DNA of 64,000 nucleotides from Actinomadura xylanilytica (GTDB lineage Bacteria > Actinomycetota > Actinomycetes > Streptosporangiales > Streptosporangiaceae). Positions 47,594 through 57,300 of the stretch are shown here, piece by piece (positions within the stretch are counted from its first letter, which is position 1; every line of letters starts with the position of its first letter). The stretch lies in contig NZ_JASNWE010000001.1 in the NCBI RefSeq assembly GCF_030283145.1, positions 1-64,000 on the forward strand, in the 5' to 3' direction. Below the pieces are notes generated by a model. That model saw only the letters and a list, made by a program, of their open reading frames with translations. It made no database searches and had not been told where the DNA came from. The position numbers and the translations under genes were made by a program.

Positions 47594-50445
47594 CCGGCCT
47601 CCTCCGTCCCGGCCTGCCGGTCGACCTCGGCGCCGAGCGCGCTGAGGACGTCCAGCATCAGCCCGATGACGATCAGGTAGACGCCGGCGTCGAACAGCAG
47701 CGAGGTGGCCAGGTGGACGTGGCCGAGCAGCGGAACGTGCGGGTCCCAGCCGCCGCTCTCCAGGATCGCCGAGCCCCACAGCGGCCCGCAGAACGCGGTG
47801 CCCGCCGTGATGATCAGCCCGACGCCGAGGAGCCGGCCGACGTCGACCGGCGCGGCCTCGGCCAGCTCGAACGGGCCGCCGGCCAGGTAGCGCACGACGA
47901 GCGCGAGCCCGGCCACGATCCCGCCCACGAACCCGCCGCCCGGCGCGGAGTGCGCGGTGAACAGCAGGTACAGCGAGAACAGCAGGACGGTGTGGAAGGT
48001 CAGCCGGGCGACGACCTCGAAGACGATCGACCGGCGCTCGGCGGCGAGGGTCGGTCCGGCCGCGAGCCAGTCCCGCCCGCGCGGGGACGGCTCGCCGCGG
48101 AACGCCGCGTCCACCGAGGTCATCCCCGCGACCGCCCACACCGCGGTGCCGGACGCGGCGTCGGCGGCGCGCGGCGGCACGGACGCGCGCCGCCGGGCGA
48201 AGACCATGCTGGTGACGCCGAGCGCCGCGAGCGCGATCACCGAGCTCTCGCCGAGCGTGTCCCAGGCCCGGATGTCGACCAGGACGGTGGCGACGATGTT
48301 GGAGCCGCCCGCCTTCTCCGCCGCGCCGGGGAACCCGGCGGCGATCGGGACCGCCCGCCGGGCCTGGGCGGCGAGCAGGGTGGCGCCGGTGGCGAGGAGC
48401 CCGATGAGGAGCCCGATCGCCACGTGCAGGCGGTAGCGGGACTTGGGCCGCGTGCGGGGGAAGCCGACCGGCAGGCGGCGCAGCACGAGCACGAACACCA
48501 CCAGGCTCGCGGTCTCCATCAGGAGCTGGGTGAGCGCGAGGTCGGGGGCGCCCTGGAGGACGAACAGGGTCGCGACGCCGTAGCCGGACGCCCCGGCGAG
48601 CACGACGGTCTGGGCCCGGCCGTGGGCCCGCGCCGCCGCGACGGCCGCGGCCACGGTCAGCACCGCGACCATCGCCTGCGCGGGGCCGTCCCACAGCCGC
48701 CAGGGCGCGGGGGTCGGCCAGGGCCGTCCGAGCAGGATCGCCGAGCCGGTGAGGCCCGCCGCGGTCAGCAGGATGACCACGAGGTAGCCGGGCAGCGATC
48801 CGCGCTGGACGGCGCCGGTCACTTGCAGCGCGAGATGGTTCAGCGACCGCATGAGCCCGGCGTACACGTCGGCGGGCTCGACGAACACGATCCGCCGCTG
48901 GAGCCGGACGACGACGCGTCCGGCGAAGAACAGCCCGGCGCCGACCAGCAGCGAGACGGCGGTCAGCAGCAGCGCCTCGCCGAACCCGTGCCAGGCCGAC
49001 AGGTGGTAGCCGCCGTGACCGTCGGCCGGGTACGCGGCGGCCTCCCTGGAGAGGGGCGCGTCCAGCGGGGCGGCGAGCAACCCGAGGGCGACGCCGGCCA
49101 GCGCGAGGACGACCGGGGGGGCCAGCAGCAACGCCTCGATCCTGTACGCGGAGAGTTCGTCCGCCCCGTGCTTGCGCGCGAACGCGCCCCACAGGAACCG
49201 CAGGCTGTAGGCGGCGGTGAAGGCCGAGCCGAGGACCAGGACCCCGAGGAGCACCGGGCGGCCCCCGATGAACGCCTCGTAGGCCGCCTCCTTCCCCGCG
49301 AACCCGAGCGTCGCGGGGACGCCCGCCATGGACGCCGCCGCCACGATCGACGTGCCGCACAGGACCGGGGCGGCCCGGCCCAGACCCGACAGCCGCCGCA
49401 GGTCGCGGGTCCCGGTGGCGTGGTCGATGATGCCGACCACCATGAACAGCGCCGCCTTGAACAGCGCGTGCGCGAGCAGCACCGTCACTCCGGCGAGCGC
49501 GGCGTCGCGGGTGCCCGCGCCGACCAGGACGACCATGAATCCGAGCTGGCTGACGGTGCCGTAGGCGAGCAGCAGCTTGAGGTCGTGCTCGCGCAGTGCG
49601 CGCCAGCCCGCCAGGACCATGGTGAGCGCGCCGAGGACCAGCACGACGGGCCGCCAGACGGCGGCGCCCGCGAACGCGGGCGCGAACCGCGCGACCAGGT
49701 ACACGCCCGCCTTCACCATCGCCGCGGCGTGTAGGTACGCGCTCACCGGGGTCGGGGCGGCCATCGCGGCGGGCAGCCACAGCCCGAACGGGACCAGCGC
49801 CGACTTCGACAGCGCGCCGATCAGGATCAGCGCCAGCGCCACCCCGACGGCGGTGCCGCCCGGCGGCCGGGCCAGGATCTCCGAGAGCCGGTAGGTGCCC
49901 GCGGCCCGGCCGAGCATGATCAGCCCGACCAGCATGGCCAGCCCGCCGAAGGTGGTGACGATGATCGCCTGCGTCGCGGCCCGGCGGGCGGCGGCGCGCG
50001 CGGAGTCGAACCCGATGAGCAGGTAGGAGAAGACCGTGGTCAGCTCCCAGAACACGTACAGCAGGATCAGGTCGTCGGCGAGGACGAGCCCGAGCATCGC
50101 GGCGGCGAACGCGAGGAGCTGCCCCGCGAACCCGCCCAGCCCCCGCTCGGCGGCCTCGAAGTACCGGGCGCAGTAGGCCACGATGAGCGCGCCGACGCCG
50201 CCGACGATGAGCACCATCATCCAGGCGAGTGGATCGGCCCGCAGCGCCAGTTCCAGGTGCAGGCCGGGGATCCAGGCGTGCGACTCGGCGCGCGGCGCGG
50301 CGCCGTCCAGCCAGGGCGGCAGCGCCCAGACCGCCGCCGCCGCGGGCACCAGGGCGAGCGGCAGGAACGCGTTGCGGCCGAGCCCCCGGACGAGGAGTGG
50401 AGCCACCGCCGCGGCCGCGCAGTGCACGGCGAACAACAGGAGCAT
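47590..50445 (-). CDS. mnhA: fused Mrp antiporter subunits A and B
   Basis: A 951-residue NuoL-like subunit with about 20 helices. The N-terminal antiporter core has FWELTTVFSYLLIGFD, SALVPFGLWLPAAMAAPTPV and LLAYGTVSQLGFMVV. A DUF4040-like segment follows (GAPDLALTQLLMETASLVVF), and the C-terminal about 140 residues (FHTVLLFSLYLLFTAHSAPG, GGFVGGIVAGLALVVRYLAG) are the whole of subunit B. An A/B fusion is common in actinobacteria. It is first in the operon, with GGGGAG before the ATG. Mrp complexes export Na+ (or K+/Ca2+) in exchange for protons, for alkali and salt tolerance. Confidence 0.94.
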   Translation of the reverse strand: MLLLFAVHCAAAAVAPLLVRGLGRNAFLPLALVPAAAAVWALPPWLDGAAPRAESHAWIPGLHLELALRADPLAWMMVLIVGGVGALIVAYCARYFEAAERGLGGFAGQLLAFAAAMLGLVLADDLILLYVFWELTTVFSYLLIGFDSARAAARRAATQAIIVTTFGGLAMLVGLIMLGRAAGTYRLSEILARPPGGTAVGVALALILIGALSKSALVPFGLWLPAAMAAPTPVSAYLHAAAMVKAGVYLVARFAPAFAGAAVWRPVVLVLGALTMVLAGWRALREHDLKLLLAYGTVSQLGFMVVLVGAGTRDAALAGVTVLLAHALFKAALFMVVGIIDHATGTRDLRRLSGLGRAAPVLCGTSIVAAASMAGVPATLGFAGKEAAYEAFIGGRPVLLGVLVLGSAFTAAYSLRFLWGAFARKHGADELSAYRIEALLLAPPVVLALAGVALGLLAAPLDAPLSREAAAYPADGHGGYHLSAWHGFGEALLLTAVSLLVGAGLFFAGRVVVRLQRRIVFVEPADVYAGLMRSLNHLALQVTGAVQRGSLPGYLVVILLTAAGLTGSAILLGRPWPTPAPWRLWDGPAQAMVAVLTVAAAVAAARAHGRAQTVVLAGASGYGVATLFVLQGAPDLALTQLLMETASLVVFVLVLRRLPVGFPRTRPKSRYRLHVAIGLLIGLLATGATLLAAQARRAVPIAAGFPGAAEKAGGSNIVATVLVDIRAWDTLGESSVIALAALGVTSMVFARRRASVPPRAADAASGTAVWAVAGMTSVDAAFRGEPSPRGRDWLAAGPTLAAERRSIVFEVVARLTFHTVLLFSLYLLFTAHSAPGGGFVGGIVAGLALVVRYLAGGPFELAEAAPVDVGRLLGVGLIITAGTAFCGPLWGSAILESGGWDPHVPLLGHVHLATSLLFDAGVYLIVIGLMLDVLSALGAEVDRQAGTEEAG

Positions 50446-50622
50446 GACTCCCCAGCGAGATCGATCGATGACCGCCCGTCACGTTAACCATGGCGCGGCG
50501 GACCGGCGCGCGCCACGGCGCTGACACGCGGGATTTGGTGATCCGCTGGAAGAGTCCGGCCCCGGCACTGGCCAGGCAGGACGGGCGCATCAGGCTGAGG
50601 GCCGGTGAGCTGCTTGCCGCGG

Positions 50623-51945
50623 TCAGCGGACGGCGGGCGAGGCGGCCGGGCGATGCTCCGGCCTGCGGGCGAGGATGGAGTCGAGGATCTCGCCCGCGCG
50701 GACGGCGCCGTTGGACAGCAGCGACGACGTGATCCCGTGCGTGTGCTCCGTGCCGCCCTGCAAGTAGACGCCGGCGGTGACGGACGGGCCGGTGGACACC
50801 CGGTAGTCGCGTTCGACCAGCGGGCGCCCCTCCCCGTCGCGGCGGCAGAGGGCGGCGGCGGGGCCGAGGAGGCCGAGGGCGTCGAACGGGCGGTAGCCGG
50901 TGGCGCAGACGACGACGTCGGAGTCCAGCACCTCCCGTTCACCGGTGGGCAGGAACTCGTAGGTCGTGCGCGCCCCACCGGGCACCTCGCGGACGTCGAG
51001 CACCTTGCAGGCGTTGAGCATCCGCAGGCGCTCCCGGCCCGCGACCCTCTCCTGGTAGGCGCGCCGGTACAGCTCCTCGATGAGGTCGAGGTCCACCACC
51101 GAGTAGTTCGTGCCGCGGTGGTGGTCGAACAGCCGCCGCTTGACCTCCTCGGGCGCGCCGTGGAACAGGTCCACCGCCTCCGGGTCGAAGATCCGGTTGG
51201 CGAAGGGGCTGTCGTCGGCGGGGCTGTAGCCGTAGCGGGAGAACACCGAGCACACCTCGGCGTCGGGGTGGGTGCGGTGCAGGTACTCGGTGACCTCGGC
51301 GGCGCTCTGCCCGGCGCCGATCACCGTCCAGCGCCTCGGGGGCGGGCCGGTGCGCTCGGCGAGCCGGATCAGCAGCCGCTGGTTGTGCCAGACCCGCTCG
51401 GACTCGGCGACGCCGGGCGGCAGGCACGGCTGGAGGCCGCCGCCGATCACCAGGTTGCGGGCGCGGACGGCGCGCGGCGTCCCGGCGGCGTCCCGGACGG
51501 TGACGGCGAACTCCGCGACCTCGCCGCCCGCGTCCACCGGCTCGACCGCGACGGCCTCGGCGTCGTACCGGACCAGGTGCCCGAGGCGTCCCGCGGCCCA
51601 GGAGAAGTAGTCGTGGAACTCGGTGCGGGTCGGGAAGAACGTCTTGTGGTTGATGAAGTCGACCAGCCGGCCCTTGTCCCTCAGGTAGGCCAGGAAGGAG
51701 AAGTCGCTGGACGGGTCGCGCATCGTGACCAGGTCCTTCAGGAACGACACCTGCATCGTGGCGCCGTCGATGAGCATGCCGCGGTGCCAGCCGAAGCGCG
51801 GCTGCCGCTCGACGAACAGCGCGGTGAGGCGGTCGCCCCGGACGGCCCGCGCGTTGTGGTCCTCCAGGGCGATGGCGAGGGCGAGGTTGGCGGGGCCGAA
51901 GCCCACGCCGACGAAGTCGTACGGTCGGTCTCCCGGCTGGGGCAC
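50623..51945 (-). CDS. L-ornithine N5-monooxygenase (SidA/PvdA family)
   Basis: FAD- and NADPH-dependent hydroxylase of 440 residues making N5-hydroxyornithine (or N6-hydroxylysine) for hydroxamate siderophores. The FAD motif is VGVGFGPANLALA, then MQVSFLKDLVTMRDPSS, NADPH motif VIGAGQSAAEV and C-terminal VCATGYRPF. Ornithine is favoured over lysine only by overall resemblance. It is the last gene of the leftward siderophore operon that starts at 62.1 kb, 46 bp after the SIP gene. Confidence 0.9.
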   Translation of the reverse strand: MPQPGDRPYDFVGVGFGPANLALAIALEDHNARAVRGDRLTALFVERQPRFGWHRGMLIDGATMQVSFLKDLVTMRDPSSDFSFLAYLRDKGRLVDFINHKTFFPTRTEFHDYFSWAAGRLGHLVRYDAEAVAVEPVDAGGEVAEFAVTVRDAAGTPRAVRARNLVIGGGLQPCLPPGVAESERVWHNQRLLIRLAERTGPPPRRWTVIGAGQSAAEVTEYLHRTHPDAEVCSVFSRYGYSPADDSPFANRIFDPEAVDLFHGAPEEVKRRLFDHHRGTNYSVVDLDLIEELYRRAYQERVAGRERLRMLNACKVLDVREVPGGARTTYEFLPTGEREVLDSDVVVCATGYRPFDALGLLGPAAALCRRDGEGRPLVERDYRVSTGPSVTAGVYLQGGTEHTHGITSSLLSNGAVRAGEILDSILARRPEHRPAASPAVR

Positions 51946-51991
51946 GGACGGCTCCTTCGGTTCGGGGTGTGCGGGAGGACGGGACGGGGGT

Positions 51992-52876
51992 CTACGCGGG
52001 GCCGGCCGCGGCCCTCTCGCGTTCGGCGAGCTCTTCCTTCCCGGCCCGGTAGTAGTCCTGGTCCCGGTCGTTGTCGTGGCGGTCGTGGTAGGCGGTCTCG
52101 GTCATGCCGTGCTTCCAGTAGCCGATGGCGAGGAGGTCGCGGCGGTTCAGGCCGAGGTCGTCGCGGGCGTACGAGCGGATCGCGCGGACGGACGCGGACT
52201 CCCCCGCCGCCCACACGAACGCGCGCTCGCCGCCGTCCGGCCGGGGCAGCGCGCGGACGGCGTCCTGGAGGAGGGTGGTCGTGCCGGGCCCGGCGCCGTC
52301 CTGGAACAGCCAGATCAGCTCGACGCCGGGCGGCGGGGCGAGGTCCTGGATCTCGCCGGGGTCCGGCACCTCGACCAGCACGTGGCCGCGGGCGTGCCGC
52401 GGCAGCTCCGCCACGATCGTCCCGATGGCGGGCAGCGCGGTGTGGTCGCCCGCGACGAGATACCGGTCGGCGTCGAGGACGGTCCGGCCGCCGGGGCCGA
52501 CGACGCCGAGGACGTCGCCCGGCCGCGCGGCGCCGGCCCAGCGGGAGGCCGGACCGCGGTCGCCGTGCAGGACGAAGTCGACGTCGAGCTCGCCCGCGGC
52601 CGGGTCGTGCCGGCGGACGGTGTAGGTGCGCATCGCGGGGCGGCGGTGCTCGGGCGGCCAGGTCGTGCGGCCGTCCGGCCCGGCCGCCGGCCACTGCGGG
52701 TCGGGGTCGCCGGGCGGCGGGACCAGCACCTTGATGTTGGGACCGGTGCCGAAGCCGGCCAGCTCCGGGCCGCCCAGGGTGATCCGCCGCATCCGCGGGG
52801 TGACCGGCGCGGTCCGCAGGACCGTCAGGACTCTGAGCCCGGGCAGCCGCGCGGGTGCCTCGTTCTGCGCCGACAT
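51992..52876 (-). CDS. siderophore-interacting protein (ferric siderophore reductase)
   Basis: A 294-residue SIP/ViuB-type flavoreductase that reduces imported ferric siderophore in the cytoplasm. The FAD-binding domain has MRRITLGGPEL and MRTYTVRRHDP (the R-x-Y-T-x-R motif), then YLVAGDHTALPAIGTIV and FVWAAGESASVRAIRSY for NAD(P)H. The ATG at 52876 has AGGAGG 8 bp upstream. An in-frame ATG at 52906 would overlap the MFS stop, so 10 more residues are possible. Confidence 0.92.
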   Translation of the reverse strand: MSAQNEAPARLPGLRVLTVLRTAPVTPRMRRITLGGPELAGFGTGPNIKVLVPPPGDPDPQWPAAGPDGRTTWPPEHRRPAMRTYTVRRHDPAAGELDVDFVLHGDRGPASRWAGAARPGDVLGVVGPGGRTVLDADRYLVAGDHTALPAIGTIVAELPRHARGHVLVEVPDPGEIQDLAPPPGVELIWLFQDGAGPGTTTLLQDAVRALPRPDGGERAFVWAAGESASVRAIRSYARDDLGLNRRDLLAIGYWKHGMTETAYHDRHDNDRDQDYYRAGKEELAERERAAAGPA

Positions 52877-52902
52877 GGGGAACGCCTCCTGTGTGGGGAT
52901 CG

Positions 52903-54357
52903 TCATGACCCGGCCGCACGGACCGCCGCGGCGGCGGCCGGGACGGGCGGGCCGATCTTGGTGAGCCGGAACGCCAGCAGCGCGGCGATCACCGCGCAGC
53001 CCGCCGCGGCGCCCATGGCCGCCCGGTACGGGACCAGGCCGCCGGCGGAGTGGGCGGCGGCGAGGACGCCCGCGGCCATGGAGACGCCGAGCGCCGACGC
53101 CATCTGCCGCTGGGCGTTGTAGAGGGTGGACGCCGCGGCGGTCGCGGCCTTGCCGATGGTGGCGAACGCGGTGACCTGGAGCTGAATGGAGGACTGCCCG
53201 ACGCAGAACCCCATGGCGAAGTGCAGCGCCCCGATCGCCCACAGCGGCGTGCCGGCGCCGATGAGGTCGGTGGCGGCGATCGCAGCGGCGGCGCCGAGCA
53301 TGCAGGCGGTGACGACCCGGCCGGCGCCGAAGCGGCGCTGCAGCCGCCCGGCGACCTGCGAGGCGCAGATCAGCCCGACCGCCTTGGGGAAGACCGCGAG
53401 CCCGGCGTGCGAGGGCGAGGCGCCCAGACCCTGCTGGAACAGCAGCGTGAACGCGTACCCGGCGGCCATGAACCCGGCGACCAGGAACACCATCGCCGAG
53501 CCCGCCGCGCGGAACGTCGCGTCGCGGAACACGGTCAGGTCGACCAGCGGGTGCGCGGTGCGGCGCCCGGCGAGCGCGAACGCCACCACCAGCGCCGCGC
53601 CGAGGACGCCGAGGCCGGTCTGCGCCGGGCCCCAGCCGTGCGCGGCGCCCGCGTTCAACGCGTACATCACCAGCCCGGCGCCGGGCGCGATCAGCAGGAA
53701 GCCGCGCAGGTCGAAACAGCGCCGGACCCGTTCGGCCGGTCCGGCGAGCGCGAGCGCGCCCGCCACCAGCGCGGCGGCGCCGACCGGCACGTTGATCGCG
53801 AACCCCCACCGCCAGGACAGGTGCTCGACCAGGAGCCCGCCGACGACGGGCCCGAGGGTCGGCGCGAGCGCGCCCGGCAGGACGATGGCCCGCGCGAGCC
53901 TGATCCGGTCCTCGGGTGGGTAAGCAAGGTAAAGCAGGGTGAGGCCGACGGGTGTCAGCAGCCCGCCGGCCGAGCCCTGCACCACCCGCGCGGCGACCAG
54001 CGTGCCGAGCCCGCCGGAGACCCCGCACAGCACGGACGCGGCGGTGAACGCGGCGAGCGCCGCGAGGAACACCCGCTTCGCGCCGAACCGGTCGCTCAGC
54101 CACCCCGACAGCGGGATGCAGACCGCGACGCTCACCAGGTAGGCGACGTCGACGGCGCCGGTCGCGGCGGCCGGGACGGCGAACTTGCGGGCGATGGCGG
54201 GCAGCGCGAGGTTCACGATGGTGGTGTCCATCCCGACCATGAACACCACGGTCACGTACACCACGCACACGATGAGCCGCCCGCGCGGCGCGGCCTCCTC
54301 CGCCCCGCGCCCGTTCTTGTCCGCCCCGCGCGGCGGGGCGCCGCCCGCGTCGCTCAC
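52903..54357 (-). CDS. MFS (DHA2/EmrB-type) transporter, likely siderophore exporter
   Basis: A 484-residue transporter with about 14 membrane helices. DHA2 signatures are FMVGMDTTIVNLALPAIA, GWLSDRFGAKRVF and LGPVVGGLLVEHLSWRWGF. It sits inside the siderophore operon; the GTG start overlaps the NRPS stop (GTGA, 54354-54357). Export of the newly made siderophore is the natural inference from context. Confidence 0.88.
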   Translation of the reverse strand: MSDAGGAPPRGADKNGRGAEEAAPRGRLIVCVVYVTVVFMVGMDTTIVNLALPAIARKFAVPAAATGAVDVAYLVSVAVCIPLSGWLSDRFGAKRVFLAALAAFTAASVLCGVSGGLGTLVAARVVQGSAGGLLTPVGLTLLYLAYPPEDRIRLARAIVLPGALAPTLGPVVGGLLVEHLSWRWGFAINVPVGAAALVAGALALAGPAERVRRCFDLRGFLLIAPGAGLVMYALNAGAAHGWGPAQTGLGVLGAALVVAFALAGRRTAHPLVDLTVFRDATFRAAGSAMVFLVAGFMAAGYAFTLLFQQGLGASPSHAGLAVFPKAVGLICASQVAGRLQRRFGAGRVVTACMLGAAAAIAATDLIGAGTPLWAIGALHFAMGFCVGQSSIQLQVTAFATIGKAATAAASTLYNAQRQMASALGVSMAAGVLAAAHSAGGLVPYRAAMGAAAGCAVIAALLAFRLTKIGPPVPAAAAAVRAAGS

Positions 54358-57300
54358 CGGCGGCCCTCACGCAGCCGCGCGCCGACGAGCGCGCCGATCT
54401 CGGCGATCGGGCCGGGAAGGGTCATGTCCCGGTGCGCGCAGTCCAGGTCGTGGTTGTCGATCGCGCCGCCGACGTGCGGCTCCCACAGGTGGTGGGTCGG
54501 CGCCGTCGCGCCCGGCCCGAGCGCCGCGGGGTCCAGCGCGGCGGTGAAGAACAGCAGGTCGCCGTCGAACCGGCCGAACGCGGCGTCCTTCTCCAGCCGG
54601 GCGCTGACCGCGAAGTTGTCGATCATCGCGGCGGGGGTGAAGTCCCTGAGGTTGGCCAGCGCGCTGCCCTCGGCCCGCAGGATCGCCATCACCCGCTCGC
54701 GGTCGACGGGCCGGTCCGCGGCGGCCAGGTCGTGGCCGACCATGTACAGCAGCGCGCGGAGCGCGTCCTCCTCGGACGGATGCGTGTCCCACACGCCGCT
54801 CGGATAGGAGTCGAGCATCACCACGAGCTCGACCTCCTCGCCCGCGTCCTGGAGCGCGACCGCGACGTGGTGCGCGATGACGCCGCCGAACGACCAGCCG
54901 AGCAGCGCGTACGGGCCGTGCGGGCGCACCTTGCGCATCTCGGCGACGTACTCGGCCGTCATCTCCTCGAGGGTCTGCGCGGGGGCGGTCCGCCGGGACA
55001 GGTTGCGCGCCTGGACACCGTAGATCGGCACGTCGTGGACGTGCTTCATCAGTCCGGAGAAGCACCAGGCGATGCCGCCCGCCGGATGGAAGCAGAACAG
55101 CGGCGTGCCGGTCCCCGAGGTCCGGAACGGGAGGAGGATCTCCAGGGCCTCGCCATCCGCGCCGCTCTCCAGCCGGTCCGCGAGCTCGGCGGGGGTCGGC
55201 GCGGCGAACACCGTCCCGACGCTGATCCGCACGCCGAACTCGGCCCGGACCCGGCCGATCAGCCGGGCGGCGAGCAGCGAGTGCCCGCCGAGGTCGAAGA
55301 AGGAGTCGTCGATGCCGGCCCGCCGGACGCCGAGCACCTCGGCGTACAGCTCGCACAGCATCTCCTCCTGCCGGTTGCGCGGCCCCCGTCCGGGCGCGGC
55401 GGACGCGGCGGGGTCCGGCGCGGGCAGCGCGGCGCGGTCGAGCTTGCCGCTGGGCGTGAGCGGCAGCGCGCCGAGCAGGGTGATCGACGGCGGCACCATG
55501 TGCTCGGGCAGCTCCGCCGCGAGGGCCCGCTTCAGCTCCCGTCCGCCCGGCCCGCGCTCGGCGGCGTCCCCGGCGGGCACCACGTAGGCGGCGAGGCGCA
55601 CGTCGCCGGGGCGGTCCTCCCGGACGACCACCGCCGCGCGCGCGACGCCGTCCTGCCGGGCCAGCACGGTCTCGATCTCGCCGAGCTCGATCCGGAAACC
55701 CCGCACCTTGACCTGGTCGTCGGCGCGTCCGGCGAAGTGCAGCGCGCCGTCCCGGGACCAGCGGGCCAGGTCCCCGGTGCGGTACAGGCGGGTGCCGGGC
55801 GGCCCGAACGGGTCGGCGACGAACCGCTCGGCGGTCTGCCCGGGGCGGCCGAGGTAGCCGCGCGCGAGGCCGTCGCCCGCGAGGTAGAGCTCCCCGGTGA
55901 CCCCCGGCGGGACGGGCCGCAGCGCCGCGTCGAGCACGTACGCGCGGGTGCCGGGGTCGGGCCGGCCGATCGGGACGGGCCCGGCCGCGTCCGGGTCGCA
56001 GTCCCAGAGGGTGGCGTTGACGGTGGCCTCGGTCGGGCCGTAGGCGTTGACGACCCGGTGCCGCCGCCCCCACCGGGCGGCCAGCTCGGGCGGGACCTTC
56101 TCGGCGCCGACGACCAGCGTGGCGCCCTCAGGCAGCTCGACGTCCTCGGGGATCATCGCGAGCAGGGACGGCGGCAGGCCCAGCAGCCCGACGCGGTGGC
56201 GGCGGGCGTAGCCCGCGAGCTCGGGCCCTGGGACGCGCAGGTCGGCCGGGCAGATCACCAAGGTGCCGCCCGACAGCAGCGGGATGCACAGCTGCCAGAA
56301 CGCGGCGTCGAAGCTGAGCGAGGCGAAGTGCAGCACGCGGAGGCCGGGGCGCGCGCCGAGCCGCCGCTCCTGGGTGGCGACCAGGCCGGCGATCCCGGCA
56401 TGCGTGACGACCACCCCCTTCGGGCGGCCGGTGGACCCGGAGGTGTAGATCACGTACGCGGCGTTGCGCACGGACGCCGGCCCCGGGACGCGGACGTGCG
56501 GCTCCGGTTCGGGGACGTCGCCGCCCAGCAGGATCTCGCGGGCGCCGCCCGGCGGGCGGGTCCCCGGGGTGGTGATCACACCGGCCGGGCGGGCGTCCCG
56601 GACCATGTGGGCGAGCCGGTCGGCCGGGTAGTCGGGGTCGAGCGGCAGGTAGGCGGCGCCCGTCTTCAGCACCGCCAGCACCGCGACGATCATGTCGATG
56701 GAGCGGGGCAGCGCCACCCCGACGAGCTCCTCCGGACCCGCGCCCAGCTCGGCCGCGAGCCGCCGCGCGAGCCGGTCCGCGCGGGCGTCGAGCTGCGCGT
56801 AGGTCAGCTCCCGATCGCCGAGGACCACGGCCGTCGCGTCCGGCGACCGCCGCACCTGGGCCTCGAACAGCGCGGGGAACGTGGCGGGCGGCGTGCCGTG
56901 GGCGGTGTCGTTCCAGTCGCGCAGGAGGGTGCGGCGCTCGTCGGCGCCGAGCACGTCCAGCTCGGTGATCGGACGGCCGGGGTCCGCGGCGGCGGCCTCC
57001 AGCAGCCGCACCAGCCGGGCGGCGAGCGCCTCCACGGTGGCGCGGTCGAACAGGTCGGTGCGGTACTCCACCACGCCGTCGACGCCGTCCCGCCCCGCGT
57101 GCTCGGCGAGGCGGAACGCCAGGTCGAACTTGGCGGCGCCGGTCGGGACGGTCGTGACCTCGGCGGTCAGGCCGCCGGGCAGCCCGGGCCGGGCGCCCTG
57201 GTCGTTCCAGTAGGTGAGCATGACCTGGAACAGCGGGTGCCGGGTGAGGGACCGCGGCGGGCGCAGCGCCTCCACGAGCCGTTCGAACGGCAGGTCCTGG

